NCBI RefSeq assembly: GCF_014898055.3
Contig: NW_023601212.1
Location: 55,416,329-55,480,328, forward strand
Reading direction: 5' to 3'
Length of the DNA stretch: 64,000 nucleotides
DNA from: Talpa occidentalis
Taxonomy: Eukaryota; Chordata; Mammalia; Eulipotyphla; Talpidae
Shown here: positions 33,705 to 44,575 of the stretch, piece by piece
Layout of the letters: the number at the start of each line of letters is the position of its first letter
Position numbering within the stretch: the first letter of the stretch is position 1
Program-made: the position numbers and the translations under genes
The notes under the pieces: model-generated
Told to the model about the DNA's origin: nothing
The model's input: only the letters and a program-made list of their open reading frames with translations
The model's database searches: none

Positions 33705-33813
33705 CCTTCCTTCCTTCCTTCCTTCCTTCCTTCCTTCCTTCCTTCCTTCCTTCCTTCCTTCCTTCCTTCCTTCCTTCCTTCCTTCCTTCCTTCCTTCCTT
33801 CTTTCTTTCTTTC
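33705..33813 (+). repeat. (TTCC)n / (TTTC)n microsatellite
   Basis: About 95 bp of nearly pure CCTT tetranucleotides, followed by CTTT units and interrupted CTTTT text to about 33845. Apparent proteins read here (Pro-Ser-Phe-Leu on one strand, Lys-Glu-Gly-Arg on the other) are artefacts of the repeat. Confidence 0.95.
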
Positions 33814-33849
33814 ATTTTCTTTTCTTTTCTTTCTTCCTTCCCTTTTGTG

Positions 33850-34334
33850 CCATGTACCTCTTTGGCAGTCTGATGAAACTTATGGATCCCATTTCCAATT
33901 AGAGTTTTTAAATTTATAAAATAAAATGTATAAGACATAAGGAAACCAATCATATTAACAAACCCTCAGCAGATAATAACCTATCTGCATCTTTATTAAT
34001 GAATTAAAAAATAAAATCTAGGAAATGTGTAATGGTAAATTTAATGTGTTAAGATGATTGGGCCACCTGGTACCCAGATATCTGCCAAACATTATTCTGG
34101 GTGTGTCTGTAGGTTGTACTGGGTGAAATTAACATGCAAATCAATAATGAGTGAAGCAGATTGCTTTCCCCCAATGTCAGGGATCCATAGGGGTCACGAG
34201 AGCCATTGAAGGTATAAATAGAACAGAAAAACTGAGTAAGGGAGAATTTGTTCACTTTTCTGCCTGTTTTTTTTTTTTTTTCTTCTACCTGACTGTTTTC
34301 ATGCTAGGACATTGATCCTCTTCTGACTTCAGAT
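33850..34334. other. Non-coding DNA, nothing recognised
   Basis: AT-rich text ending at the LTR-4 boundary. One T run lies near 34268-34280. Confidence 0.5.
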
Positions 34335-34463
34335 TGTTGGGCACAAAGGAAATCACCCTATACCCCTCTTGATTCTCAAAAGGCCGGCACATAGTCAAAC
34401 AAGAACCAGACAGACTGATAAGAGAAAAAAGCTATAGAGAAGTTCAATAATAACATATAAACT

Positions 34464-34724
34464 AGGGACCTCCCTGGTAGCATAGGGGTTAAAGTACAGC
34501 CCTATCAAGCTATCACCTGTCACTGCGGCATGAGTTCAATTCCCAGCAAGGGAGCTAACCCACATGGCGCAGCAAACCTCTCCTGTCTCCTCTTAGTATT
34601 GTATTTCAGTAGATTTTCCTGTTCTGCTCCTCACTGTCTCTAGTGAATCCTCTCACCCCCGAATCTCTGGCCTACATCCCAGTTCTTGTATGCATAAATA
34701 AATAAAAGTAAATCTTTAAAAGCT
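34464..34724 (+). mobile_element. SINE-A copy inside LTR-4
   Basis: Head GGGACCTCCCTGGTAGC, tail GCATAAATAAATAAAAGTAA. The flanks ATAACATATAAACTA and ATAACATGTAAATTA are the probable duplication. It lacks part of the body (TCCTGTCTCCTCTTAGTA). Confidence 0.85.
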
Positions 34725-34766
34725 AATAACATGTAAATTAATGGTAAATCAGTAAAACTTTATTTT

Positions 34767-35045
34767 TTTTTTTTAAGATTTATTTTTATTTATTTATTTA
34801 TTTTTTATACAAGCACTGGGTACAGTCAGAAGCACGGGAGGGTGAGAGAATTCACCAGAGCCAGAGCGGGGAGCAGAGCAGGCAGCAGGACCTAAGTACA
34901 CTGCTGAGGGGAGCAGCAGGCGGCAGGAGAGGTCTGTGCGCCATGCGGGACCCTCCTCTGGTGGGCCGGGGATCGAACCAGCGCTGCAGAGGCTGTAGGC
35001 AGCTTCGCAACCCAGTGCTCAACCGCTGCGCCACCGGGGAGGCCC
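34767..35045 (-). mobile_element. SINE-B copy inside LTR-4
   Basis: The perfect 14-bp duplication TAAAACTTTATTTT lies at 34753-34766 and 35046-35059. The pol III boxes are intact. Confidence 0.95.
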
Positions 35046-35430
35046 TAAAACTTTATTTTAAAGAATAGAATGTATACCTTTGTATACTTGGAAGAGACCC
35101 GGCATGACTGAATAACTCACCACATAGCTTCAGATACCATCTGAAATATCTTTTTTTTTTTTTTTTTTCTGAAATATCTTAAGACTAAGGAGGTTGGGGA
35201 AAAGGAAAGGGAAAGGTCAGTCAGGGAGCATCAGGGAAGGTACAGTAAACAAAGGCATGCAGATTTAAGTTCTGCCTTCTCCCTTGAAGAGAAGAAATAA
35301 TGAAGTCTTCCCAATACAATGAAGTAGACACGTTTACAAAGAAATGTTTTTTCAAAGGCACTATTCATTCAGCCTTCAGGGTCTCTCCTATGAAATCAGC
35401 GTTTTGCCAAAAACATATTTTGGGATGGAG

Positions 35431-36712
35431 AGTTTTGCTCCCCTGCAGCACTCAGACTTGGACTGGAACTTGCATTATTGACTTTTCTGGATCTCAGGCT
35501 TGAATACTCAGTCTAGAACTACACCATCAGCAGTTCTGTCTCCAACTTGCTGACTTTAGATCTTAGAATATCATAATTTCAAACTAATGATGAGTGCTTG
35601 AGTATTCACATTATCTTGAGATATGTGCAACAACTAGAAAATGATTTGAAAACACTTGTGTCTTATAATTCATAAGAACTGAATTTGTGTGTTGCCCATA
35701 TTCCTTAGTTGAAGGAAGGAATTAAATTTCATCTGGAGGATTGTGTAAAATAAAGATGTAATATTTCCCCCTGGTCAGTGTATGCTGTTGCTTTACTGCT
35801 ATCAAGTGAGAATTATTTCAGAAACTATCTTTGGGCTACTGCAGCCCTTTGTCTACAGGTGCAGAAAGTTAGAATGTGTTCACATCCCCACAGGGCAACC
35901 CACAGCCAATAACTGCCTGATAAGGATATATGAGAACCTAGCTTTTTTGCTTTGAGGTTGTACAGGGCTGAGGTACAACTGATGCTTTAGAGTTCTGTGG
36001 GAATCAAGCTAGATTGGTTCTTGCATAACATTGCATCCTGTCATTAATCTGCTTTTCCCTCTTTCCCAGTCACTCCTTAATAAATCTCTTGTACATGAAG
36101 GTTGCTCAGAAACGTTTTGACTCACAAATTCTGCCAAATATCAAAGTTTTTCCTCAGTTCCAGGACTATCTCCACTCTGTTTGCTCTCACAAATGGAATT
36201 TACCCTCACAAATTGGTATTTTAAATTTCTAACAAAGGATGTAAATAAATAATGATCAATAGAAAAAATAAATCTCTTGGACATGAATCTTCACTCAGGA
36301 TCTGTTTCCAGAGAACTTAATTTAATATACTATCGAAATTATAGATGGTCAAGTTATACCAGGTTAAGTATCACTGTTAAAGGAGAAGTGGTTGTGAAGA
36401 ATTTGAGTGCTAATATATTTGAGGTTTAAATTTCTGCTCTCAGCAAATTGTTTAGAGATAGATGAGCCTAAGTTAGAATTGAGATGGACTCAATCCAAGC
36501 AGAGATCAAAGAGAATGAAGTAACTCCAGAGATTACGAACTTTATAGGGATGGAAAATCATACTGTTTCTAGATTTCAAATAGTAAGAGATAAGATAGAA
36601 ATAACCTTGAGTGACAAAGGCTCAGTAAGACTTTTAAGTAAACAAAATGATTTAGCTGTGAGATGTACCCTTTTCTGCTAAGCCTTAAGGTTACAGCATT
36701 TTAGGTGAAAGA
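35431..36712. other. Non-coding DNA, possible ancient LTR
   Basis: About 35730-36110 ends in the text CACTCCTTAATAAATCTCTT, and a second AATAAATCTCTTGGACATGA with GGATCTGTTTCCAGAGAACT lies at 36266-36315. Both recall 3' ends of old ERVL-type LTRs, but the limits are unclear. The 65-codon open frame at 36484-36681 is unrecognised. Confidence 0.35.
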
Positions 36713-36721
36713 GCAAATCAT

Positions 36722-36955
36722 AGTAGCCTGGAGGTTAAGTCTCAGGCCTGGTTCAATACCTGGCCAGGGAGCTTGCCCACATGGCACACAGTGGACCTCT
36801 CCTGTTTCACCCACTGCTCCCCTTAGCAGTGTATTTCAGTAGATCTGCCCATTCTGCTCCTCATTTTGTCACTGGTGAGTCCTCTCACTCCCTGTATCTC
36901 TGGCCTGCACCCCAATTCTTCTACGCAAAAATAAATAAAATTTTTTTTTTAAATT
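36722..36955 (+). mobile_element. SINE-A copy, damaged head
   Basis: The first bases of the head and part of the A-box to B-box interval are lost (TAGCCTGGAGGTTAAGTCTC then GGTTCAATACC). The duplication GCAAATCAT lies at 36713-36721 and 36956-36964. Confidence 0.88.
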
Positions 36956-36964
36956 GCAAATCAT

Positions 36965-37149
36965 GGGGTTAAGAAGTAAGACAGGCTTGAGAATTGAGTC
37001 TATATATGGTTTACAAATTTAGCAAATAAAATTACAGGTCACCCAATATTTTATCTGGCAACCCAAGGTCTAGAAAGTAAAAAAGGGAGTAATTACTGGC
37101 ACCAAGTCTTTCTGAAAGGAAGTTAATCACAAACATCCAAATTATATAT
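36965..37149. other. Short non-coding stretch
   Basis: Contains the AATATTTTATCTGGCAACCC motif of an old interspersed repeat. Otherwise unassigned. Confidence 0.4.
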
Positions 37150-37592
37150 ACATCTTTCAAATCATTCTTCATTTTTGTACAATGTGTGCTTTCTCCTCTC
37201 AAGTGTAGTCCCTGCAAAATTCCCACCACCAAGTCACCCATGCACCATCACCATAGTCTCATGTGCTCTTCCCTCTCCTGTTTTGATCCTTCTCCCCCCA
37301 CTCCCCTGCAGAATGGCTCTGATTTATAGTTGCCTGTTAATTTTGTTTTTCAATTTATTATATTTATTTTTTCCTGATCCCTTATTTGGTTCCTCTATAT
37401 TCCTCCTATAGGTGAAACCATCTGATATTTTTCTTTTTCTTTCTGGCTTATTTCACTGAGCATAATCCCTTCCAGCTCCATCCATGTTACTGTGAATGGC
37501 ATGAGTTTATCTTTTTTGATTGCTGAGTAGTATTCCATTGTGTATATATACCACATCTTGATTCAGTCATCTATTTTTGGGCATTTGGGTTA
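37150..37592 (-). mobile_element. L1 3' end, truncated
   Basis: Reversed 3' UTR and the last part of ORF2 (complement of the conserved end: TTCACTGAGCATAATCCCTT, TTCCATTGTGTATATATACC). It stops at GGGCATTTGGGTTAA. The flanks AAACATCCAAAT and AAACATACAAAT are the likely target duplication. Confidence 0.8.
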
Positions 37593-37603
37593 AGAAACAT
37601 ACA

Positions 37604-38620
37604 AATTTTTGAGGGACTCGTACTGATTAAAAAAATAATAATGAGTCTTGTCTACAAAATCTTTTGCCTACCTGGGAGGTTTAAAAACAAACCCCAAACC
37701 TCCAAATTTGCATGTGTCGGAAGCATGCTATTGACATCCTCAAATATGACGTATACTCCAATACCTACTTTAGTTGTGGGCACGAAGGACAATGAAAAAG
37801 GAAAAACCTCTTAGAAGATGGAGCCAGTTGATACAAAGAAAAATGGTGACTGGAATTTTTCCCAAAGGGCAGGACTTTGGTCTAGTCAAGGTAATTCTCC
37901 TCTGCCAAGATAGAAGTCTTCATACAGCCTGCCCAGCTGGTTTTCTCAATTGCTGAGCACAAGCAACTATGTGTATATCCTGTTCTTCCTTTTCCTGAGT
38001 GGGAGTTGTTTGTTTGCTTGTCTCTTTTGTTGTGAATAATATGTCCTAACTACATCATTATATGTAGGGAAGGGGAGAAGAGTAATTTATAGAAAACTTA
38101 TTATCCTGATTCAAAAGTCATGCACAGGCCATGAAGAGCCAGATCCAGAACTAATGGAGAAGACAGTGTATCACCCAAAGATTCTGGATATCGAACTCGG
38201 TGTGATGATGGAAGAGTCTTTGGGTTATTTCTGGAGGGGAAAGAAGATTATATTCCATTTATGGCAAAATGGGTGAAATTAATATTTGATGACTGGAAGA
38301 GTAGACTATGGCATAGACCAAATCTACATGGTCTTTTCCCCGGTCACATCTTTACGACGTTACCTAGCCTCCCCTGTAGTTAGGTGTGGCCATGTATCCG
38401 AGTAGTACAGTAACTTACAGCTCTATTCAAAAAACATCCCAGAGTGCTCCTTCATGTTTTTGCATAGCTGAAAGAATTGAGGGTAGCACCTATTAAAGAT
38501 GGAAGAACAATATAAAGGACTTTGATACCTAAATTGTCATTCAGAGAGCTACCTGAGGGAACCACCTAGTCATAAACACACATTTTAGGTTGTTCAGTGA
38601 ATGAAGATTATGTTAAACCA
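37604..38620. other. Non-coding DNA, weak old-repeat traces
   Basis: About 38370-38620 resembles an old interspersed repeat (GGTGTGGCCATGTATC through GTTAAACCACTGAGATTTTG) that I cannot name, with a relative near 32340. No coding region is supported. Confidence 0.4.
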
Positions 38621-38669
38621 CTGAGATTTTGAAGGTTCACCCAATCAGTGGCATCACTCATCAAAGTGA

Positions 38670-38815
38670 TCCGCCTTATCCTGACAAACAGCATCACTGT
38701 CACCTGGACACTGTCAGAAATCCAAATTTTCAGTTTCCACCCCACATCTATTGACTCAGAAACTCTTTTTCCTTTAGGTGGTTCTGAAGCACATTGAAGT
38801 TTGAGAACCACTATA
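38670..38815 (+). mobile_element. MER5-type hAT-Charlie remnant
   Basis: Text CAGCATCACTGTCACCTGGA, GTCAGAAATCCAAATTTTCA, CCCCACATCTATTGACTCAG and the terminal GTTTGAGAACCACTA match the MER5 group by eye. Confidence 0.65.
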
Positions 38816-39100
38816 TTAAGGAATCACCTAATGCTAACTACTAAAACACCCAGTGGAAAGCCCCTACAGTTGATGAATCTACTTTTCCTATTGTTTGGGT
38901 AAACACGAGACTATTGATTACTAGTCGGACCCTATAGACCAAAGATAATCCTTGAACCTGGTAGAGTCGAGAGAGAACGATACTTTTCACTCAGTGATAC
39001 GCTCGTCGGAGGTTGCTTTTCTTTTCAAAACATTTTTTTCAGGTTTCCTAAGGACTTAATTTGCACAGAGGCAAGATGGGAAGGGCTCTGCATCTAAAAG
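38816..39100. other. Non-coding DNA, nothing recognised
   Basis: Unassigned sequence before the run of three SINEs. Confidence 0.5.
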
Positions 39101-39109
39101 AAGTGTCGA

Positions 39110-39382
39110 GGGCCTCCCTGATGGCGCAAGGGGTTAAGATGCAACCTATGAAGCTGTCCGGCATCCTCTGCAGCATGACTTCGATCCCCCCGGCATACCA
39201 GGGAGCAACCCACATGATGCAGCAGACCTCTCCTGACTTGCCCGCTGCTCCCCTCAGCAGTGTACTTCAGTCAATCTGCCTGTTCTGTTCCCCACTCTGT
39301 CTCTGGTGAATCCTTTCACCCTCTACACCTCTGGGCTATACCCCAGCTCTTGTTTGCATAAATAAATAAATCTTTTAAAAAA
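39110..39382 (+). mobile_element. SINE-A copy, first of three in a row
   Basis: Full-length. AAAGAAGTGTCGA (39097-39109) precedes it, and AAAGAAGTGTCA is found only after the third SINE (about 39953-39964), so this pair probably marks the oldest insertion. Confidence 0.9.
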
Positions 39383-39387
39383 GCGTT

Positions 39388-39664
39388 GGGGGCCTCCCTG
39401 GTGATGCAAGGGATTAAGTCTCAGCACAATGAAGCTATTGGCAGCCACTGCAGTACCAGTTGGTTCCCCTAGCCAGGGAGCTGACCCACATGAGCAGCAG
39501 ACCTCTCCTGACTCCCCCTGCTGCTCCCCTCAGCAGTGTATTTCAGTACATCTGCCTGTTCTGCTCCCCACTCTGTCTCTGGTGAATCCTCTCACCGCCA
39601 CCCCACACCTCTGGCTTACACCCAGATCTTGTATGCATAAATAAAATAAGTCTTTAAAAAAAAG
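39388..39664 (+). mobile_element. SINE-A copy, second of three
   Basis: Starts six bases after the tail of the first one. Head GGGGGCCTCCCTGGTGATGC, tail CATAAATAAAATAAGTC. Its target site was the A-rich tail of its neighbour. Confidence 0.9.
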
Positions 39665-39672
39665 AAGAAGAA

Positions 39673-39950
39673 GGGCCTCTCTGGTGGCTCAAGGGGTTAA
39701 GACGCAACCTATGAAGCAGTTGCCAGCCACTGCAGCACGAGCTTGATCCCCGTCAGGGAGCTACCCACATGGCACAGCAGGCCTCTCCTGTCTTGCCTGC
39801 TGCTCCCTTCAGCAGTGTATTTCATTCAATCTGCCTGTTCTGCTCCCCACTCTGTCTCTGGTGAATCCTCTCACCTTCCACACCTCTGGCGTGTACCCCA
39901 GCTCTTGTTTGCTTACATAAATAAATCTTTAAAAATAAATAAATTAAATT
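39673..39950 (+). mobile_element. SINE-A copy, third of three
   Basis: Preceded by AAAGAAGAAGAA. The tail (ACATAAATAAATCTTTAAAA) is followed by an extended AAATAAATTAAATT stretch. Confidence 0.9.
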
Positions 39951-39965
39951 AAAAAAGAAGTGTCA

Positions 39966-40553
39966 GGCCTCTTAGAGGTGTATTGTGATTTGTGCTGGAG
40001 AGAAGGACCCAGCCAGGCAGGGGGAGCTTGATCTTGGAGTCATGGAACCGCTTCGCTGCTGGCTGGAAGCACTTGATCACAGCCTCCTCCTCCTCCCCCC
40101 ACCTTCATGATCTGGGTGCAGTGGGCTGGGGCCAGGTGCCAGGCAATCAGGTCTCACACAGTAGCACTGGGTGACGGCACCCATGGTGGTCAGGTCATAG
40201 TATTCCGGGTACTAATTATACTGCAGCTGAGCTGTGGGAGCTGTAGCACAGCCAGATGCCAAAGTCCTACACCCATGTTGGGGGCGGGGGTGTGTGTGGT
40301 GTTTGGGGGGATTGGGAGGGTGTCGAGGGCAGATATCTCCCAAACACATGCTTATAGGAGACAATTTTCCCTGAAGCCTTCTTCATCTTCCTCATCTGCG
40401 ACACAGAAACCAAAAACAGGACCTGGTGATAATGTCACTCAATGTAAAGATTCATAGATGGTAGAGGGGTGGTGTGTGGCATTTGGGGATAGGCAGGCAG
40501 CACTCCTTCATCTTGTACTCTCTCATACAGCTTAATGTTTCCAAGGCCTTCAT
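39966..40553 (-). pseudogene. RPL18A: RPL18A processed pseudogene
   Basis: Read on the minus strand, the sequence follows the mRNA of ribosomal protein L18a (60S subunit) from the ATG at 40553 (ATGAAGGCC) to about its C-terminus. Landmarks are ...CCCCAAATGCCACACACC... (residues about 20), ...AGATGAGGAAGATGAAGAAG... (KKMKKSS), ...GGACTTTGGCATCTGGCTG... (FGIWL), ...GACCTGACCACCATGGGTGC... (DLTT-GAVTQCY) and ...CCATGACTCCAAGATCAAG... (FHDSKIK). There are no introns. Frameshifts, an insertion after codon 3 and internal deletions rule out a product. No long open frame survives. An obvious poly(A) or target duplication was not found. Confidence 0.82.
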
Positions 40554-40569
40554 CTAAAATATTTTGTTG

Positions 40570-40846
40570 GGCCTCCCCAGTGGCGCAGCGGTTGAGCGCT
40601 GGGTTGCGAAGCTGCCTGCAGACTCTGCAGCACCAGTTCGATCCCCGGCTGCTCCCCGGCCACCGGAGGAGGGTCCCACATGGCGCGCAGACCTCTCCTG
40701 TCGCCTGCTGCTCCCCTCAGCAGTGTGCTTCGGTCCTTCTGCCTGCTCTGCTCCCCGCTCTGGCTCTGGTGAATTCTCTCACACCCCCGCGCTTCTGACT
40801 GTACCCAGTGCTTGTATAAATAAATAAATTTAAAAAAAAATTTTAA
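40570..40846 (+). mobile_element. SINE-B copy, well preserved
   Basis: The perfect 14-bp duplication AAAATATTTTGTTG lies at 40556-40569 and 40847-40860. It lies just upstream of the RPL18A pseudogene start. Confidence 0.95.
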
Positions 40847-40860
40847 AAAATATTTTGTTG

Positions 40861-41045
40861 AAGTAACTTTGTAATATAACATTATCTAAGTTCAGGTGTG
40901 CATCATTATAAGTCAATATCTGTATATACACTACATTAAATTCACCACTGGAAGGCCAACACTGGTCTTCCCATACAATTAATTGATGCTTTTTATCCAA
41001 AATGGGGCACTCTCTTCCCTTCTGTAACCACTAATTTGATCTTAA
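40861..41045 (-). mobile_element. Old L1 3' UTR fragment
   Basis: Text GTTCAGGTGTGCATCATTAT, CTACATTAAATTCACCACTG, AACCACTAATTTGATCTTAA matches the L1 ends at 24660 and 52430. Confidence 0.65.
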
Positions 41046-41915
41046 AGTCTAAAAGTTTATTTTTGTTTTATTGAGTTCAGAGGTTGCTTTCAAAGCGGTT
41101 CTGTTGGTGCTTGTTTTTCTGAGACTTTGGCACCCATTGTTTGACAGCCTGACAGCCCAGGGACACTGTGTCAGGTATGGTACCTGCTTGTCCTGGTGTG
41201 CCAGGGACTTTCCTGGGTTTGGTGCCAGAAGTCCCTCATGGAGGGGATACCCTCTAGGCACAGGCAGCGAGGGATATTTGATCACCTTATTCAATGTAGG
41301 TTAAGTAAGGCCTTATGACTGAGATCCTTTTTCTCGTGGGGGTGAGTCACAGCTCCCAAGCACAAAAGGTTCTAATTGCAATCTTTCCTTGATAATTGAC
41401 CTACTCACCTTTGAAGCCTATGCCCTGATTGCCTCCTAGCAGTCTCCACAAGCCCCTTCTGTGTGTCACTGCTGAGAGGGTCACTTTCAGCACTGATGCA
41501 TAAAGGTGACCAAATTACTTTCTAGTGCTTACTTCACTGCAGGTGGGAAGAATGTGGCAGGACAGGGATCCAAATTTTCTGGTTAATAATCTACATGTGT
41601 AAACCTAGTAGAGGATATGATACATACACCTACTTCACAGTGCAAGATAGAATGTTAACTTTGGATTGACTGATCTACAATGAGAGCTCAAGTAAAGGAA
41701 AGATAAGGGTTTTTCTTCTCTGAATTTCCTTAGAACTCATTTGGGGCATTGGCTTTCAGTGATGGGCTTGGCGTACATATCTGAATTAAGTGGGGGGGAA
41801 TTTTTTGAAGTACAAATCCTTTACTGATATGTCCAGGAAGGATGGTGACATATATTCAGAAAAAAACTGGTGATTTTTATCTGCACCCCCCCCCTATATC
41901 TTTTAAATGATTTTG
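41046..41915. other. Non-coding DNA, nothing recognised
   Basis: The 77- and 81-codon frames at 41049-41304 (opposite strands) have no recognisable protein. No repeat was assigned. Confidence 0.45.
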
Positions 41916-42145
41916 TTAGAGTTGTGTTTCTCTCACCTCAGCAATATTGAGATTTTTAGATCAGAAAATGTGTTGTGGGGGTGGCTTGCCTATGTGTTGT
42001 GAAATGTATCCTGCGTGTTATGGTTTTGCAGCTCTTTTGGGATCTACCCACTAGAGGCCAATAGCACAAAAACCCTAGTTATGACAACCAAAAATATCTC
42101 CAGACACGGTAAAACCTGCAGGTAGGTTTGCCAGCAAAACAGGGT
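41916..42145 (-). mobile_element. MER20 DNA transposon remnant
   Basis: Text order CTCACCTCAGCAATATTGAG, GTTGTGGGGGTGGCTTGCCT, GATCTACCCACTAGAGGCCA, ATGACAACCAAAAATATCTC is characteristic of the eutherian hAT-Charlie element MER20. Confidence 0.75.
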
Positions 42146-42425
42146 TTTGTAGGATATGTGCAATATGTGGCACCCCCACTGGAAGGCCAACATTGTCCTT
42201 CCCATACAATTAATTAACCCTTTTTACCCAATAATAAGAAATTATTGTTTACTTGAAATCCAAGTGAAACTGTAAATCCTCTGTCTTTATTTGCTCCACC
42301 TGGCAACCCTACCTGCTTACAGCTGAGAACCATTAGAACCAGGCTAAAAATGAAAATGGTTATGAAAGCATAAGTAAAACTAAAACCAAATACAATTTAA
42401 TATCACCTCACTAGAAGCACATTTT
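42146..42425. other. Non-coding DNA with a copied 55-bp segment
   Basis: 42176-42230 nearly repeats 40946-41000 (CCACTGGAAGGCCAACA, CTTCCCATACAATTAATT). It is followed by the A/T-rich partly palindromic motif also seen near 32240. Confidence 0.5.
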
Positions 42426-42439
42426 AGATACACACTTTA

Positions 42440-42705
42440 TTTTTTTATTATTATTTTTGAAGATTTATTTGTATTTGTTTATGCATACAAGATCTTGGGT
42501 GTAGGCTGGAGGTGCGAGGGGTGAGAGGATTCACCAGAGACAGAGTGGGGAGCAGAACAGGTGGATCTACAGAAATACACTGCTGAGGGGAGCAGCAGGG
42601 GAGATAGGAGAGGTCAGCTGCGCCATGTGGGTCAGCTCCCTGGCCAGGGATTGAACTGATGCCACAGTAGCTTGATATCACTGAGACTTTAACCTCTGAA
42701 CCACC
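42440..42705 (-). mobile_element. SINE-A copy with truncated head
   Basis: The 14-bp duplication AGATACACACTTTA lies at 42426-42439 and 42706-42719. The final GGGAGGCCC of the head is missing, so this insertion is 5'-truncated by about ten bases. Confidence 0.92.
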
Positions 42706-42719
42706 AGATACACACTTTA

Positions 42720-43139
42720 AAGAAAAACACATTTCCCATCTGCATTTTAAAGCAACAACCAGAAAGCAATTGTTTGAACGACAAGAACTCAGAAACGTAA
42801 CAAGTGCTTGTGAAACAGTACCTAGATTCTGTAAAGGGAGAAATATTTGTTTACTGATAAATCTCAACTGCTTTGAACTGTGCTTGGCACATGGCACATA
42901 CTAATCAAACAATAAATATTTATTTAATGACTAAATGAAAATATTAGTAATGTTATATGTAGGATAAAAATGTTCATATGACTGTATGACTCCTTGTAAA
43001 CAATGGGTAATGATATCCTTTCTCTGGGAAGAAGATGAGTCTGCCTGTGTCATGTTCAGGATGTTCTAGAAATAAATTGAAAAGCCCATAGTCTAAATGA
43101 GAGACATGTGGGAAAGGGGTGAGGGCAAGAATTGGATCT
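42720..43139. other. Non-coding DNA with a MIR-like end
   Basis: About 42865-42935 (GAACTGTGCTTGGCACATGG, AATAAATATTTATTTAATGA) looks like the 3' end of a MIR element. Nothing else was assigned. Confidence 0.45.
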
Positions 43140-43408
43140 GGGGCATCCCTGGTGACCCAAGGGGTTAAGTCTCAGCACTACAAAGCAATCCACAGCCACT
43201 ACAGCATGAGTTTAATCAGGCCAGGGAGCTACCCACATAGTGCAGCAGACCTCTCCTGTCTTGCCCGCTGCTCCCCTCAGCAGTGTATTTCAGTCAGTCT
43301 GCCAGTTCTGCTCCCCACTCTGTCTCTGGTGAATCCTCTAACCGCCCACACCACTGGCCTGTACACCAGTTCTTGTATGCATAAATAAATAAATCTTAAA
43401 AAAAAAAA
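43140..43408 (+). mobile_element. SINE-A copy
   Basis: Full-length with a worn B box (GAGTTTAATCAGGCC). Tail GCATAAATAAATAAATCTT plus an A run. Confidence 0.88.
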
Positions 43409-43689
43409 GAATCATAGGTTGTGAAAGAACTCCTGGAGTAACAGGAGTCCTCCCAACCTTCCCGTACAAAGCCCCTCCTCCAGGCTCATGTACATCTAAA
43501 TTACACATTTATGGAACTATAAAAAAACCAAAACAAACAAAAAGTATATGTAACTAAGGATTTCCTATCTTGCTTCTAAAAATGCTCACCAAAAGGTGTT
43601 TGACAATGTCTCATTTAATCCACATCAGTAATTTTGATTTTAAACTTTTAAATTTATTAGTCATTTACATAGAAATTACTATCTATGCC

Positions 43690-43872
43690 AGGCAGCATTC
43701 AAAGCCCTTTATAAATATTAATTCATTTAATCTTTATAACAACCCTGTAAAGTGTGTATTATTAGTGTCCCTATTTTACATGTAAGGAAAGGAAGGCACA
43801 GGGAATTAAGTTACTTGCCAAAGATCACGTGCTAGTAGGTAGGAGTGCTGGGACTTGAACACAGGGTGTCAG
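43690..43872 (-). mobile_element. MIR element
   Basis: The reverse complement of the MIR core is clear: AGCCCTTTATAAATATTAAT, ATAACAACCCTGTAAAG, CCCTATTTTACATGTAAGGA, AAGTTACTTGCCAAAGATCA, GGGACTTGAACACAGG. Confidence 0.8.
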
Positions 43873-44575
43873 TCTGACTTCCAGTGATGCTACTGAGCTA
43901 CTACAGAGTAAGAAATTCGTCTTTAAATGTTATCATTCTTTTTCTGCAAAGGGACATTTAGTACAGCAAAGTCATGATATAGGAATAAAAGAAGGGGAGA
44001 GATCGCTTAATCTTAAATGTTGGCTGGTTAAGTTCAAGTTAATGGGGTGCATTTTTAAATTTCCCTCCCTAAGTAAAATTTCATATTTCTTATTTAAAAT
44101 AGAACTAATCTAAAAATCTGAAGATCATACTGGAACCAACTCCAGTTTTTTAAGGTGTTTTTTAAGGAGTTCAAAGTAGGCAGGATCTAAGGCCCATACA
44201 AACTCCCTGAGGAGGACTCCAGGGAAGCAGGAAGAGGCAGCAGTTAGTGAATGAATACCCATTAGTTGAATTCTTATACGAGTCGGTTTTAGCCTGTCAC
44301 TAGTTACTAGAGTTATAACTACCACACGTGTCAGTTGTCCTACTGGGGAGAGGTGGTGTTAAACCAAGTGATTTTCTGTGTGTCTGGAGCAAGAAATGGT
44401 CGCCAGCAAACAATGCATTACTTCACATTTCCACTTTTCTTTCTTCTTCCCTGCCTGGTTTTGTCTTCTCCATAGAAAGCATGAGCACTTAATCCTTGCT
44501 TCTAACTCCATTTATTTGGGAACCTAGGATAATACCAATGCAATGGGGAAAAATAAATTAGGAGTATGGGGTGAG
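43873..44575. other. Non-coding DNA, nothing recognised
   Basis: No repeat or gene was recognised. Open frames here are short and without motifs. Confidence 0.45.

Larger units (their letters stand above)
34335..35430 (-). mobile_element. LTR-4 solo LTR, inverted copy with two SINEs
   Basis: The reverse complement of 29858-30868 can be followed piecewise. TGTTGGGCACAAAGG is the end of LTR-4 reversed. GGAAGAGACCCGGCATGA matches the mid part, and GTTTTGCCAAAAACATATTT matches the start. SINEs lie at 34464-34724 and 34767-35045. A T run at about 35152-35168 flanked by TCTGAAATATCTT on both sides is an extra local duplication. Confidence 0.65.

Noticed and set aside
33705..33813. CRISPR-like regular repeat
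   Set aside because: The repeats are contiguous tetranucleotides without spacers, in a mammalian genome.
33638..33953. Repetitive proteins over the TTCC tract (Pro-Ser-Phe-Leu and Lys-Glu-Gly-Arg repeats)
   Set aside because: Direct translation of a microsatellite.
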